DNA of 34,676 nucleotides from Deltaproteobacteria bacterium (GTDB lineage: Bacteria; Myxococcota_A; UBA9160; PR03). How positions within the stretch are numbered: the stretch's first letter is position 1; the number at the start of each line of letters is the position of its first letter. The stretch is taken from contig JAPSFT010000035.1 of NCBI GenBank assembly GCA_035063765.1, positions 1 to 34,676 on the forward strand. The letters run 5' to 3'. This document shows positions 21,604-30,972 of the stretch, one piece after another. The notes beneath the pieces were generated by a model. The model searched no databases. It was not told the DNA's origin and saw only the letters and a program-made list of their open reading frames with translations. A program made the translations under genes and the position numbers.

Positions 21604-22533
21604 ATGGCCTCCGGCGCCGGGCCCCCGGTCGCGACCCGCCACCGCCTCCGCTTCACGCCGCCCCTCGACTGGCCGGCCCTGCTCGGCTTCCTCGGCGCGC
21701 GGGCGATCCCGGGCGTCGAGGCGGTGGACGGGCGCGGCTACCGGCGCACGATCGCGGCCGGGGGCGCGACGGGCGTGGTCGAGGTCGCGCTCGCGGCGGG
21801 TGGCGGGCAGCTCGCGGCCACGATCCGGCTCGCGGCCGCGGTCCCGCGCGCGCCGCTCGTCGCGCGCCTGCGCCGGCTCTTCGACCTCGACGCGCCGCTC
21901 GGGCCGATCGCGGCGACCCTGTCCGCGGACCCGCTCCTCGCGCGGCTCGTGGCGGCGCGCCCGGGCCTGCGCGTGCCCGGCGCCTGGGATCCCTTCGAGC
22001 TGGCCGTGCGGGCGATCCTGGGCCAGCAGGTGACGGTCGCCGCGGCGACGGCGCTCGCCGGACGACTCGCAGCGGTGTATGGTGAGCCGCTGGCGCCAGG
22101 CGCCCCCGCGCCCGGCCTCGTCTTCCCGCCGCCCGCGCGCCTCGCGGCGGCCGATCTGGCCCCGCTCGGGATGCCGCGTGCGCGCGCGGCGGCGATCGCC
22201 GGGCTCGCGGCCGCGGCGGCGGCCGACGCGGGGCTCTTCGCGGAGGCTCCGTCGCTCGAGGCCGCGGTCGCGCGGCTGCGGCGGCTGCGGGGGGTGGGCG
22301 AGTGGACCGCGCAGTACATCGCGATGCGCGCGCTGCGCGCGCCCGATGCCTTCCCGCCCGGCGACACGGGGCTCCTGCGCGCGCTGGCGACCCGTGCGGG
22401 CCGCCCGACGCCCGCGCAGCTCCTCGCGCGCGCCGAGCGCTGGCGTCCCTTCCGCGCCTACGCGGCGCTCCACCTGTGGTCCGCGGGCGCCGGCGGTTGG
22501 GACCCGTTCCGGGATCCCCGATGCTTGCTCTGA
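21604..22533 (+). CDS. alkA: DNA-3-methyladenine glycosylase II (AlkA)
   Basis: AlkA removes 3-methyladenine and other alkylated bases to start base-excision repair. The 309-residue protein has an AlkA-type N-terminal domain (LRFTPPLDWPALLGFLGARA) and a helix-hairpin-helix glycosylase domain: DPFELAVRAILGQQVTVAAA, then LRRLRGVGEWTAQYIAMRAL, with the catalytic Asp254 in FPPGDTGLL. The C-terminus WRPFRAYAALHLW is typical. I chose ATG 21604 because the N-terminal domain starts a few residues later. The frame stays open upstream to a GTG at 21475, but those residues match nothing in AlkA. No Ada domain is attached, so alkylation induction cannot be judged. Confidence 0.92.
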   Translation: MASGAGPPVATRHRLRFTPPLDWPALLGFLGARAIPGVEAVDGRGYRRTIAAGGATGVVEVALAAGGGQLAATIRLAAAVPRAPLVARLRRLFDLDAPLGPIAATLSADPLLARLVAARPGLRVPGAWDPFELAVRAILGQQVTVAAATALAGRLAAVYGEPLAPGAPAPGLVFPPPARLAAADLAPLGMPRARAAAIAGLAAAAAADAGLFAEAPSLEAAVARLRRLRGVGEWTAQYIAMRALRAPDAFPPGDTGLLRALATRAGRPTPAQLLARAERWRPFRAYAALHLWSAGAGGWDPFRDPRCLL

Positions 22534-22692
22534 CGCCATGGCACATGGCCAGGAGGTAGACGCTGATCGCCGAGACGCCCGACGACAGGATTCGCACCCC
22601 TCCGCACGTCCAGTCGGCGTGGTGAGGCTCGCCCGCGTCGCGATCGACCGCGTCGCGAGCGCCGAGCAGCCGAGCGCCGAAGCCTTCGTCCG

Positions 22693-22723
22693 TTCCGGCT
22701 TCGCCAGCAATCCGGGCTAGACT
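22693..22723 (+). promoter_or_regulatory. candidate argG promoter in the alkA-argG gap
   Basis: The gap 22534-22746 has no recognisable gene. Near its end TAGACT (22718-22723) matches the -10 consensus at four of six positions, and TTCCGG (22693-22698) lies 19 bases upstream as a poor -35. The -10 box is 23 bases before the argG ATG. Tentative. Confidence 0.33.
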
Positions 22724-22746
22724 GCGCGGCTCCGGAGGAGCCCCCC

Positions 22747-23946
<1,200 letters not shown>

Positions 23947-23974
23947 TCGGGCTCGTGGTGCGGCGGGGCGGGCC

Positions 23975-24042
23975 GAGAGCGCCGGCGGGTCGAGAGCGCC
24001 GGCGGGTCGAGGGCGCCGGCGGGTCGAGGGCGCCGGCGGGCG
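23975..24042 (+). repeat. four tandem 17-bp repeats
   Basis: The unit GAGAGCGCCGGCGGGTC occurs at 23975-23991 and 23992-24008. GAGGGCGCCGGCGGGTC follows at 24009-24025, and a fourth copy at 24026-24042 differs at its last two bases. The array runs straight into the first 118-bp unit. Its core GCGCCGGCGGG is the reverse complement of the sequence near the end of the 118-bp units. It starts 28 bases after the argG stop. Confidence 0.93.
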
Positions 24043-24513
24043 GGGACGTCCTCCTCCGCTTCGCTCGCCGCGCGCGGAGGGGGAGCTGGCGAGGACGCAG
24101 GGCGGCTTCTGGGCGCGGCTCGAAGGCGCTCCGGAGGACGTCCCCGCCCGCCGGCGCACGGGGACGTCCTCCTCCGCTTCGCTCGCCGCGCGCGCAGGGG
24201 GAGCTGGCGAGGACGCAGGGCGGCTTCGGGGCGCGGCTCGAAGGCGCTTCGGAGGGCGTCCCCGCCCGCCGGCTCACGGGGACGTCCTCCTCCGCTTCGC
24301 TCGCCGCGCGCGGAGGGGGAGCTGGCGAGGACGCAGGGCGGCTTCGGGGCGCGGCTCGAAGGCGCTCCGGAGGACGTCCCCGCCCGCCGGCGCAAGGGGC
24401 CGTCCTCCTCCGCTTCGCTCGCCGCGCGCGCAGGGCGAGCTGGCGAGGACGCAGGGCGGCTTCGGGGCGCGGCTCGAAGGCGCTCCGGAGGACGTCCCCG
24501 CCCGCCGGCGCAC
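24042..24513 (+). repeat. four tandem 118-bp units, each a large inverted repeat
   Basis: The copies lie at 24042-24159, 24160-24277, 24278-24395 and 24396-24513 and differ by only a few bases. Each begins GGGGACGTCCTCC and carries GGAGGACGTCCCC near its end, about 78 bases later; for the first copy the pairing extends to 25 perfect base pairs (24030-24054 with 24133-24157). Inner segments (CTTCG with CGAAG, CCGCGC with GCGCGG) lengthen the possible stem. Since 118 is not a multiple of three, the array would shift reading frame at each copy, so it is unlikely to code for protein. It fills most of the 629-base gap between convergent argG and the UbiB-like gene; I see no gene in the flanks 23947-23974 and 24514-24575. 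Possible roles are an extragenic palindromic element, a bidirectional transcription end or a structured RNA. Confidence 0.95.
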
Positions 24514-24575
24514 GGGCTTGCGTGCGGGTCGGGAGGGCGCTTCGCGCGCGGGCGGATGCGTTCGCGCGCCGTTTC

Positions 24576-25961
24576 CTAATCGTGCTCCGCCAGCCAGCGC
24601 AGCAGGTAGGGGAGGGTGGTGCGCATGAGGTCGGCGTCGGGGTCGAGCTGCTCGCCGAGGGCGAAGAGGTAGGAGAGGGTCTTCGCCCAGAGCAGCAGGT
24701 CGTTCGGGAGCTGGAGGCCGGGGGTCTCGCCGAGCAGGCGCTTGGCCTCGTCCTTGAGCGCGAGCACCTGGCCGCCGCCCATGCCGAGAGGGGCGCCCGC
24801 GCTGCGGATGCGCGCGAACATCTCCTCGACGGCGCGGCGTACGCCCTCGCGCGCGCCGGGCGCGATCATGCCGACGCGCTCCATGCCGTCCAGGAAGCCG
24901 TCCACGTCCTGGCGCAGGAGCGCGTGGACCCCGAGCCGCATCTCGCGGCGCAGGGCGGGGTCGAGGCGCTTCGAGAGGCCGAAGTCCACGAAGAGCAGGC
25001 GCGGGCGCACGGCGGCGTCGGGCTCGTCGATCACGAACAGGTTGCCCGGGTGCGGGTCGGCGTGGAAGAGGCCGTCCACGAAGACCTGGCGTGCGTAGGC
25101 GCGGCCGAGCACCGCCACGAGCTCGCGCCGCGGGACGCCGCGCGCCTCGAGGGCCGCGCGGTCGCCGATCGGCAGCACCGGCAGCCAGTCGACGGTGAGC
25201 ACGCGCCGCCCCGACAGCGCAGGGTGTACGCGGGGCACCACCACCTGGGCCTCCCCCGCCAGGTTGGCGGCGATCTCGCCGGCCACCGCCGCCTCGTGCA
25301 CGAAGTCGAGCTCCTCGGCGAGGCCGGCGGCGAACTCGGCGAGCAGCCGCCGGCGGTCGGGGGTGGCGCCGCCGCCGAGCCAGCCGAGCAGGCGCCGCGT
25401 CCAGGCGAGGTCGGCGGGCAGCGAGTGCGCGAGCCAGGGGTACTGCACCTTGACGGCCACCTCGCCCCCGCCGTGCAGGCGCGCGCGGTGCACCTGCGCC
25501 ACCGAGGCCGCGCCGATCGGGGCCGGCTCGAAGTGGGCGAAGAGCGCCCCGAGCGGGGCGCCGAGCTCCTCCTCGACGACCGCCGCCACCTCGGCGAAGG
25601 GGAGCGGGGGCACCTGGTCCTGGAGGCTTCCGAAGGCGGCGCGCACCTCGGGCGCGAGGAGGTCCACGCGCAGCGAGACGAACTGGCCGGCCTTCGCGAA
25701 CGGGCCCTTGAGCTCGCCGAGCAGGCGGGCGAGGCGCCGGGCCGCGGCGTGGCGGCGCGTGGCCCGGCGCCGGGCGCGCCGCGCCGCGCCGCCGAAGAGG
25801 TCGCCGCAGCGTCCGGCCGCCTCGCCGAGCGCCAGGGCGGCGCCGCAGCCGGCGAGCCGGAGCCCCTGCGTCACGCCGAGGGCGCGCAGCGCGAATCGGG
25901 CGCGGCCACGCGGGCGTCCATCCAGGGTCAGCGGCGAGGGGGTCGGCGTGGAGGCATCCAT
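24576..25961 (-). CDS. ABC1/UbiB-family atypical protein kinase-like protein
   Basis: A 461-residue member of the UbiB/ADCK family, ATPases linked to ubiquinone and other isoprenoid-lipid metabolism. The family-specific KxGQ motif is in GPFAKAGQFVSLR (Lys90 to Gln93). The Ala-rich nucleotide loop is PIGAASVAQVHRA (about 148-160), the conserved Lys171 lies in VAVKVQYP, then ELDFVHEA, the catalytic loop LFHADPHPGNLFV and the metal-binding LFVDFGLSKRLD. The N-terminus is basic. I do not see the two C-terminal membrane helices of classic UbiB, so it may be a soluble or peripheral relative. No other quinone gene is nearby. Its start lies within 5 bases of the -35 box of the divergent propeller gene, so the two may share control. 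Confidence 0.88.
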   Translation of the reverse strand: MDASTPTPSPLTLDGRPRGRARFALRALGVTQGLRLAGCGAALALGEAAGRCGDLFGGAARRARRRATRRHAAARRLARLLGELKGPFAKAGQFVSLRVDLLAPEVRAAFGSLQDQVPPLPFAEVAAVVEEELGAPLGALFAHFEPAPIGAASVAQVHRARLHGGGEVAVKVQYPWLAHSLPADLAWTRRLLGWLGGGATPDRRRLLAEFAAGLAEELDFVHEAAVAGEIAANLAGEAQVVVPRVHPALSGRRVLTVDWLPVLPIGDRAALEARGVPRRELVAVLGRAYARQVFVDGLFHADPHPGNLFVIDEPDAAVRPRLLFVDFGLSKRLDPALRREMRLGVHALLRQDVDGFLDGMERVGMIAPGAREGVRRAVEEMFARIRSAGAPLGMGGGQVLALKDEAKRLLGETPGLQLPNDLLLWAKTLSYLFALGEQLDPDADLMRTTLPYLLRWLAEHD

Positions 25962-25965
25962 TTTC

Positions 25966-25993
25966 TTGACAACGCGGCGGCCCCTAGTCTACT
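25966..25993 (+). promoter_or_regulatory. sigma-70-type promoter for the propeller lipoprotein gene
   Basis: A perfect -35 box TTGACA (25966-25971) is followed after 16 bases by TCTACT (25988-25993), four of six matches to the -10 consensus. Transcription would begin near 26000, about 50 bases before the ATG at 26053. The stretch is visibly AT-richer than its surroundings. It is the clearest promoter in the window. Confidence 0.62.
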
Positions 25994-26052
25994 GAGTCGG
26001 GTCCGTTCGCCAGGCGAGTTGCCGAGAGTCGCTCCGCCGGAGGTGCCTTCGC

Positions 26053-27555
26053 ATGACGTCCGTGTCCCCCGTTCGCGGCGCCGCCGGTGCGCTCGCGATG
26101 CTCTCGATGCTGGGGCTTCTCGCCCTCGGCTGCCACGAGGTGCACTTCGACCCGGCCACCCATTCCGACGAGATCCAGATCTTCGACGACCTGTTCACGG
26201 TCTCGGTCCCGTCGTCCGACCACATCGTGGCGGCGGGCTACTGGGGCACGGTGTACGTCAGCCAGGACGGCGGCAAGAGCTTCGTGAAGGGTGAGACCGG
26301 CACGCGCCACCTCCTCTACGGCGTGTCGATGGCGGACGACTCGAAGGGATGGGTGGTGGGCCAGGAGGGCACGATCCTGCGCACCGAGGACGGCGGGCTC
26401 ACCTGGACTCCGCAGACCACGAACAAGCAGGAGGAGGGCACGCACCTCTTCTCGGTGCAGGCGCTCGACGCGAACACGGCGTGGGCCGTCGGCGACTGGG
26501 GCACCCGCATCTTCACCGACGACGGTGGCAAGACCTGGCAGGACTTCTCGCTCACGATCGACGAGACGCACCCGCAGTTCGTATGGCTCTCGCCGCCCGA
26601 GCAGGAGAAGGTGCGCAAGGGCGAGAAGGTCTACGAGGACGTGGGTCTCACCAACGTCTACTGCCGGCCCCCGCCGAGCCAGTCGTGCTGGATCATCGGT
26701 GAGTTCGGCTACATCTTCCGCTCCGAGACGGGCGGGCGCGCCTGGGAGCGCGCGGCGATCCAGCAGGACATCGCGCTCGCGCCGATCGAGGTTCCCTACA
26801 ACCAGATCGAGATCACCGAGACCGATCGCGAGAACCTGCGTCGCTTCGCCAAGCAGATCCTCGAGCTCCCGCACCTGAACGTCGCGATCGAGCCCATGGC
26901 GAGCCCGCAGGAGATCGCCGAGTTCGGCAAGCCGAGCGACCCCTTCCCGCTCTTCGACATCCTCGAAGCACGCACCCAGTCGGTGTCGGCGGTGCTCGAG
27001 GACGCGGGGCTCCTCTCGGACCGCATCCGCAAGCGCGGCTCGCCGCCCTGGGACTTCGAGGACTTCCTCGCCGACGACCCCGAGTTCCTGAACCGCTACC
27101 TCCAGGGCCGTACCCAGGAGAAGCCCGGCATCGACGTCAGCATCTCGCAGAACCCGTATCTGTTCACGGTGCGCTTCGCCAACGAGAACGACGGCTTCAT
27201 CGCGGGCCTGGGCGGCGTGGTGCTCGTGTCGAAGGACGGCGGGCGCAACTGGGCGTACCGGGACACCGGGCTCAAGCAGGCGATCTTCTCGGTCTACCCG
27301 CTGGCGGGCCGTGTCATCGCGGTGGGCGAGAAGGGCTTCGTGCGGGTCTCGACGGACGGCGGGGACACCTGGTCGGTCCCGCAGAGCGGCTTCCCGAACA
27401 TCTTCACCTTCATGCGCGACATCTGGTTCGCCCCCGACGGCAAGAACGGCTTCATCGTGGGCGAGCGTGGCAACGTGCTGCACACGGTCGACGCGGGCGT
27501 CAGCTGGGATCGCGTGCTGCCGCCGGCGGGTCACCGGGCCGCCGCGGGAGGCTGA
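26053..27555 (+). CDS. Ycf48-like seven-bladed beta-propeller lipoprotein with an internal helical insertion
   Basis: A 500-residue exported protein with a signal sequence ending in LLALGC, lipidated Cys27 expected. Seven BNR/Ycf48-type blade motifs are visible: WGTVYVSQDGGKSF (64-77), EGTILRTEDGGLTW, WGTRIFTDDGGKTW, FGYIFRSETGGRAW, GGVVLVSKDGGRNW, KGFVRVSTDGGDTW and RGNVLHTVDAGVSW (472-485). Between blades four and five lies an insertion of about 125 residues (240-365), polar and helix-rich (TDRENLRRFAKQILELPHL). In cyanobacteria and plants Ycf48/HCF136 helps assemble photosystem II; in bacteria without photosynthesis the relatives are envelope proteins of unknown role, often beside RND transporters. 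No transporter is adjacent here. It has its own promoter. The architecture is well supported; the function is not known. Confidence 0.85.
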   Translation: MTSVSPVRGAAGALAMLSMLGLLALGCHEVHFDPATHSDEIQIFDDLFTVSVPSSDHIVAAGYWGTVYVSQDGGKSFVKGETGTRHLLYGVSMADDSKGWVVGQEGTILRTEDGGLTWTPQTTNKQEEGTHLFSVQALDANTAWAVGDWGTRIFTDDGGKTWQDFSLTIDETHPQFVWLSPPEQEKVRKGEKVYEDVGLTNVYCRPPPSQSCWIIGEFGYIFRSETGGRAWERAAIQQDIALAPIEVPYNQIEITETDRENLRRFAKQILELPHLNVAIEPMASPQEIAEFGKPSDPFPLFDILEARTQSVSAVLEDAGLLSDRIRKRGSPPWDFEDFLADDPEFLNRYLQGRTQEKPGIDVSISQNPYLFTVRFANENDGFIAGLGGVVLVSKDGGRNWAYRDTGLKQAIFSVYPLAGRVIAVGEKGFVRVSTDGGDTWSVPQSGFPNIFTFMRDIWFAPDGKNGFIVGERGNVLHTVDAGVSWDRVLPPAGHRAAAGG

Positions 27556-27585
27556 GCTCGGCGGGCGGCCGGCGCGCTCGCGGCC

Positions 27586-29256
<1,671 letters not shown>

Positions 29257-29270
29257 GCTACCCGAGGCGT

Positions 29271-29311
29271 ACCCTGGCGTTCCCCTGGGGCCTCAAGGGG
29301 ATTCCCAGGGT
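29271..29311. promoter_or_regulatory. 41-bp interrupted inverted repeat in a divergent gene gap, possible operator
   Basis: ACCCTGG (29271-29277) pairs with CCAGGGT (29305-29311), and TCCCCT (29281-29286) with AGGGGA (29296-29301), with symmetric 3-base breaks and a 9-base centre. It fills most of the 60-base gap between the acyl-CoA synthetase start and the diguanylate cyclase start. The symmetry and place suit a dimeric regulator; a leader hairpin is the alternative. Confidence 0.5.
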
Positions 29312-29316
29312 CGCCG

Positions 29317-30867
29317 ATGACCGAGCCAGCCGGGCCGCGCTCCGCGGAGGGGATCGAGGGGCGGGGCGGGGGTGTCGTGGCGGAACCGTCGCATCCGAAA
29401 CCCACGGGCGCGGAGGCGCCGGAGCCGAGGCCTGCGGGGCCGGAGACGCCGGGGGTGCGGCCGGACCCGGGGCCGGCGGCCCTGGGCGAGCGGGCGCGCC
29501 CGCGCGTGCTGGTCGTGGACGACACCCGCGTCGACCGCGAGCTCGCGCGCGAGGCGGTCGGCGACCAGGCCGAGGTCGAGCTCTGCGCGAGCGCCGAGGA
29601 GGCGCTCCGGGCGCTCGACCGCGGGCGCTTCGACCTGGTGCTGACGGACCTCGTGCTCCCGGGCCTCTCCGGCGCCGAGCTGCTCGCGCGCGTGCAGAGC
29701 GACCACCCGGGCACCGACGCGATCCTGATCACCGCCCACGCCAGCCTCGACAGCGCCGTCGAGGCGCTGCGGCTCGGCGCGCTCGACTACCTGAGCAAGC
29801 CCCTGCGCGCGGGCGAGCTGGCGCTCGTCGTGCGGCGCACCCTCGAGCGCCGGCGGCTCGAGCAGGAGAACCTCCACCTGCGCGACCTGCTCGCGACGGT
29901 CGAGGAGTGCCGCACGCTCTCGACCTCGCTCGACCCGGCCGAGATCCACCTGGTCGCGCTCGACGTCCTGCTCGCGCGGCTCGGCCGCCTGCGCGGCCTC
30001 ACGCTCTTCCATCGCGCCGCCGAGATGGGCTGCGACGACCTCGCCTGCCGCGGCTTCTCGGACGGCGAGGTGGACGCCTTGCGCACGGCGCTCGCGGGCG
30101 AGAAGGCGCCCGACCTCGACGCGCTCGCGCGCGTCGAGCTGACGCGGGCGGGCCCCCTGCACGAGGCCGTGGAGAGCGCCGGGCTCGCCGCCGCGCGCCT
30201 GCTCGTGGCGCCGGTGCGCGGGCGCGGCGCCGAGGGCGGCGTGCTCGTGGTCCCCGAGGACGAGACGCCCTTCCGTCCGCGCGACCTCGAGATCGCGCGG
30301 CTCGTGGCGAGCCACGCGCAGGCGTCGCTGCACAACGCGGAGCGCTACCACCAGGCCAAGGAGCGCGCCTTCGTCGACGACGTCACGGGTGTCTACAACG
30401 CCCGCTACCTGTTCACGGCGCTCGACCACGAGATCCGGCGCGCCGAGCGCTACGGCTCGCAGATCGCGCTGCTCTTCCTCGACGTCGACCGCTTCAAGCT
30501 GGTCAACGACCAGCACGGGCACCTGGTCGGCTCGCGCACCCTGCGGCGGCTGGCCGAGGTGCTGGGCGGCTGCATCCGCCAGGTCGATACGCTGGCGCGC
30601 TACGGGGGCGACGAGTTCACGATCCTGCTCGTCGACACCGGCCTCGAGACAGGCCTCGTGATCGCCGAGCGGATCCGCGCCGCGGTGGCGGGCAGCCGCT
30701 TCGAGGCGCGCGGGCGCGACGGGCTGCGCGTCTCGGTGAGCGTCGGCGTCGCCGCCTACCCCGCACACGGCACCACGCCCGAGACGCTCCTCGACGTCGC
30801 CGACAAGGCGATGTACCGCGCGAAGTCGCTCGGCCGCGACCGGGTCTGCTCCGCCTCGGAGCTGTGA
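29317..30867 (+). CDS. response regulator with receiver, GAF-like and GGDEF domains (diguanylate cyclase)
   Basis: A 516-residue signalling protein expected to make cyclic-di-GMP from two GTP. After a disordered Pro/Gly-rich leader (1-60) comes a receiver domain (about 62-180): Asp68/Asp69, phospho-acceptor Asp111 in LVLTDLVLPG and Lys161 in YLSKPL. A GAF-like domain (about 190-350) follows, then a GGDEF domain (about 360-516) with LFLDVDRFKLVND and an intact RYGGDEF active site (430-434). The inhibitory I-site RxxD is present (RQVD, 421-424), so product feedback is likely. I chose ATG 29317, with AGGG six bases upstream; an in-frame GTG at 29377 would trim part of the leader. No cognate kinase is adjacent. 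It is followed by aspS after about 105 bases containing a promoter candidate. Confidence 0.92.
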   Translation: MTEPAGPRSAEGIEGRGGGVVAEPSHPKPTGAEAPEPRPAGPETPGVRPDPGPAALGERARPRVLVVDDTRVDRELAREAVGDQAEVELCASAEEALRALDRGRFDLVLTDLVLPGLSGAELLARVQSDHPGTDAILITAHASLDSAVEALRLGALDYLSKPLRAGELALVVRRTLERRRLEQENLHLRDLLATVEECRTLSTSLDPAEIHLVALDVLLARLGRLRGLTLFHRAAEMGCDDLACRGFSDGEVDALRTALAGEKAPDLDALARVELTRAGPLHEAVESAGLAAARLLVAPVRGRGAEGGVLVVPEDETPFRPRDLEIARLVASHAQASLHNAERYHQAKERAFVDDVTGVYNARYLFTALDHEIRRAERYGSQIALLFLDVDRFKLVNDQHGHLVGSRTLRRLAEVLGGCIRQVDTLARYGGDEFTILLVDTGLETGLVIAERIRAAVAGSRFEARGRDGLRVSVSVGVAAYPAHGTTPETLLDVADKAMYRAKSLGRDRVCSASEL

Positions 30868-30905
30868 GCGGTGCGCGGGCGGCCGCCGCGCGCGCCGCGA
30901 CCCGT

Positions 30906-30934
30906 TTGACCGTCGCCGGAGCGGCTGCTAACCC
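30906..30934 (+). promoter_or_regulatory. candidate aspS promoter
   Basis: TTGACC (30906-30911) is followed after 17 bases by TAACCC (30929-30934), preceded by TG one base upstream as in an extended -10. The -35 is good and the -10 poor. The ATG of aspS is 39 bases downstream. Confidence 0.45.
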
Positions 30935-30972
30935 ACCGCTCCGTCGCATCCTTTCCTGCCTCCGAGGCCGCC

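Noticed and set aside
22587-22603. tRNA T-arm-like GGATTCGCACC sequence after alkA
   Set aside because: The flanking bases do not form the 5-bp T stem on either strand and no acceptor or anticodon arm can be placed.
24042-24513. Repeat array considered as CRISPR or as coding repeats
   Set aside because: The units are directly adjacent with no unique spacers, are too long for CRISPR repeats, no cas gene is near, and a 118-base period changes frame at each copy.
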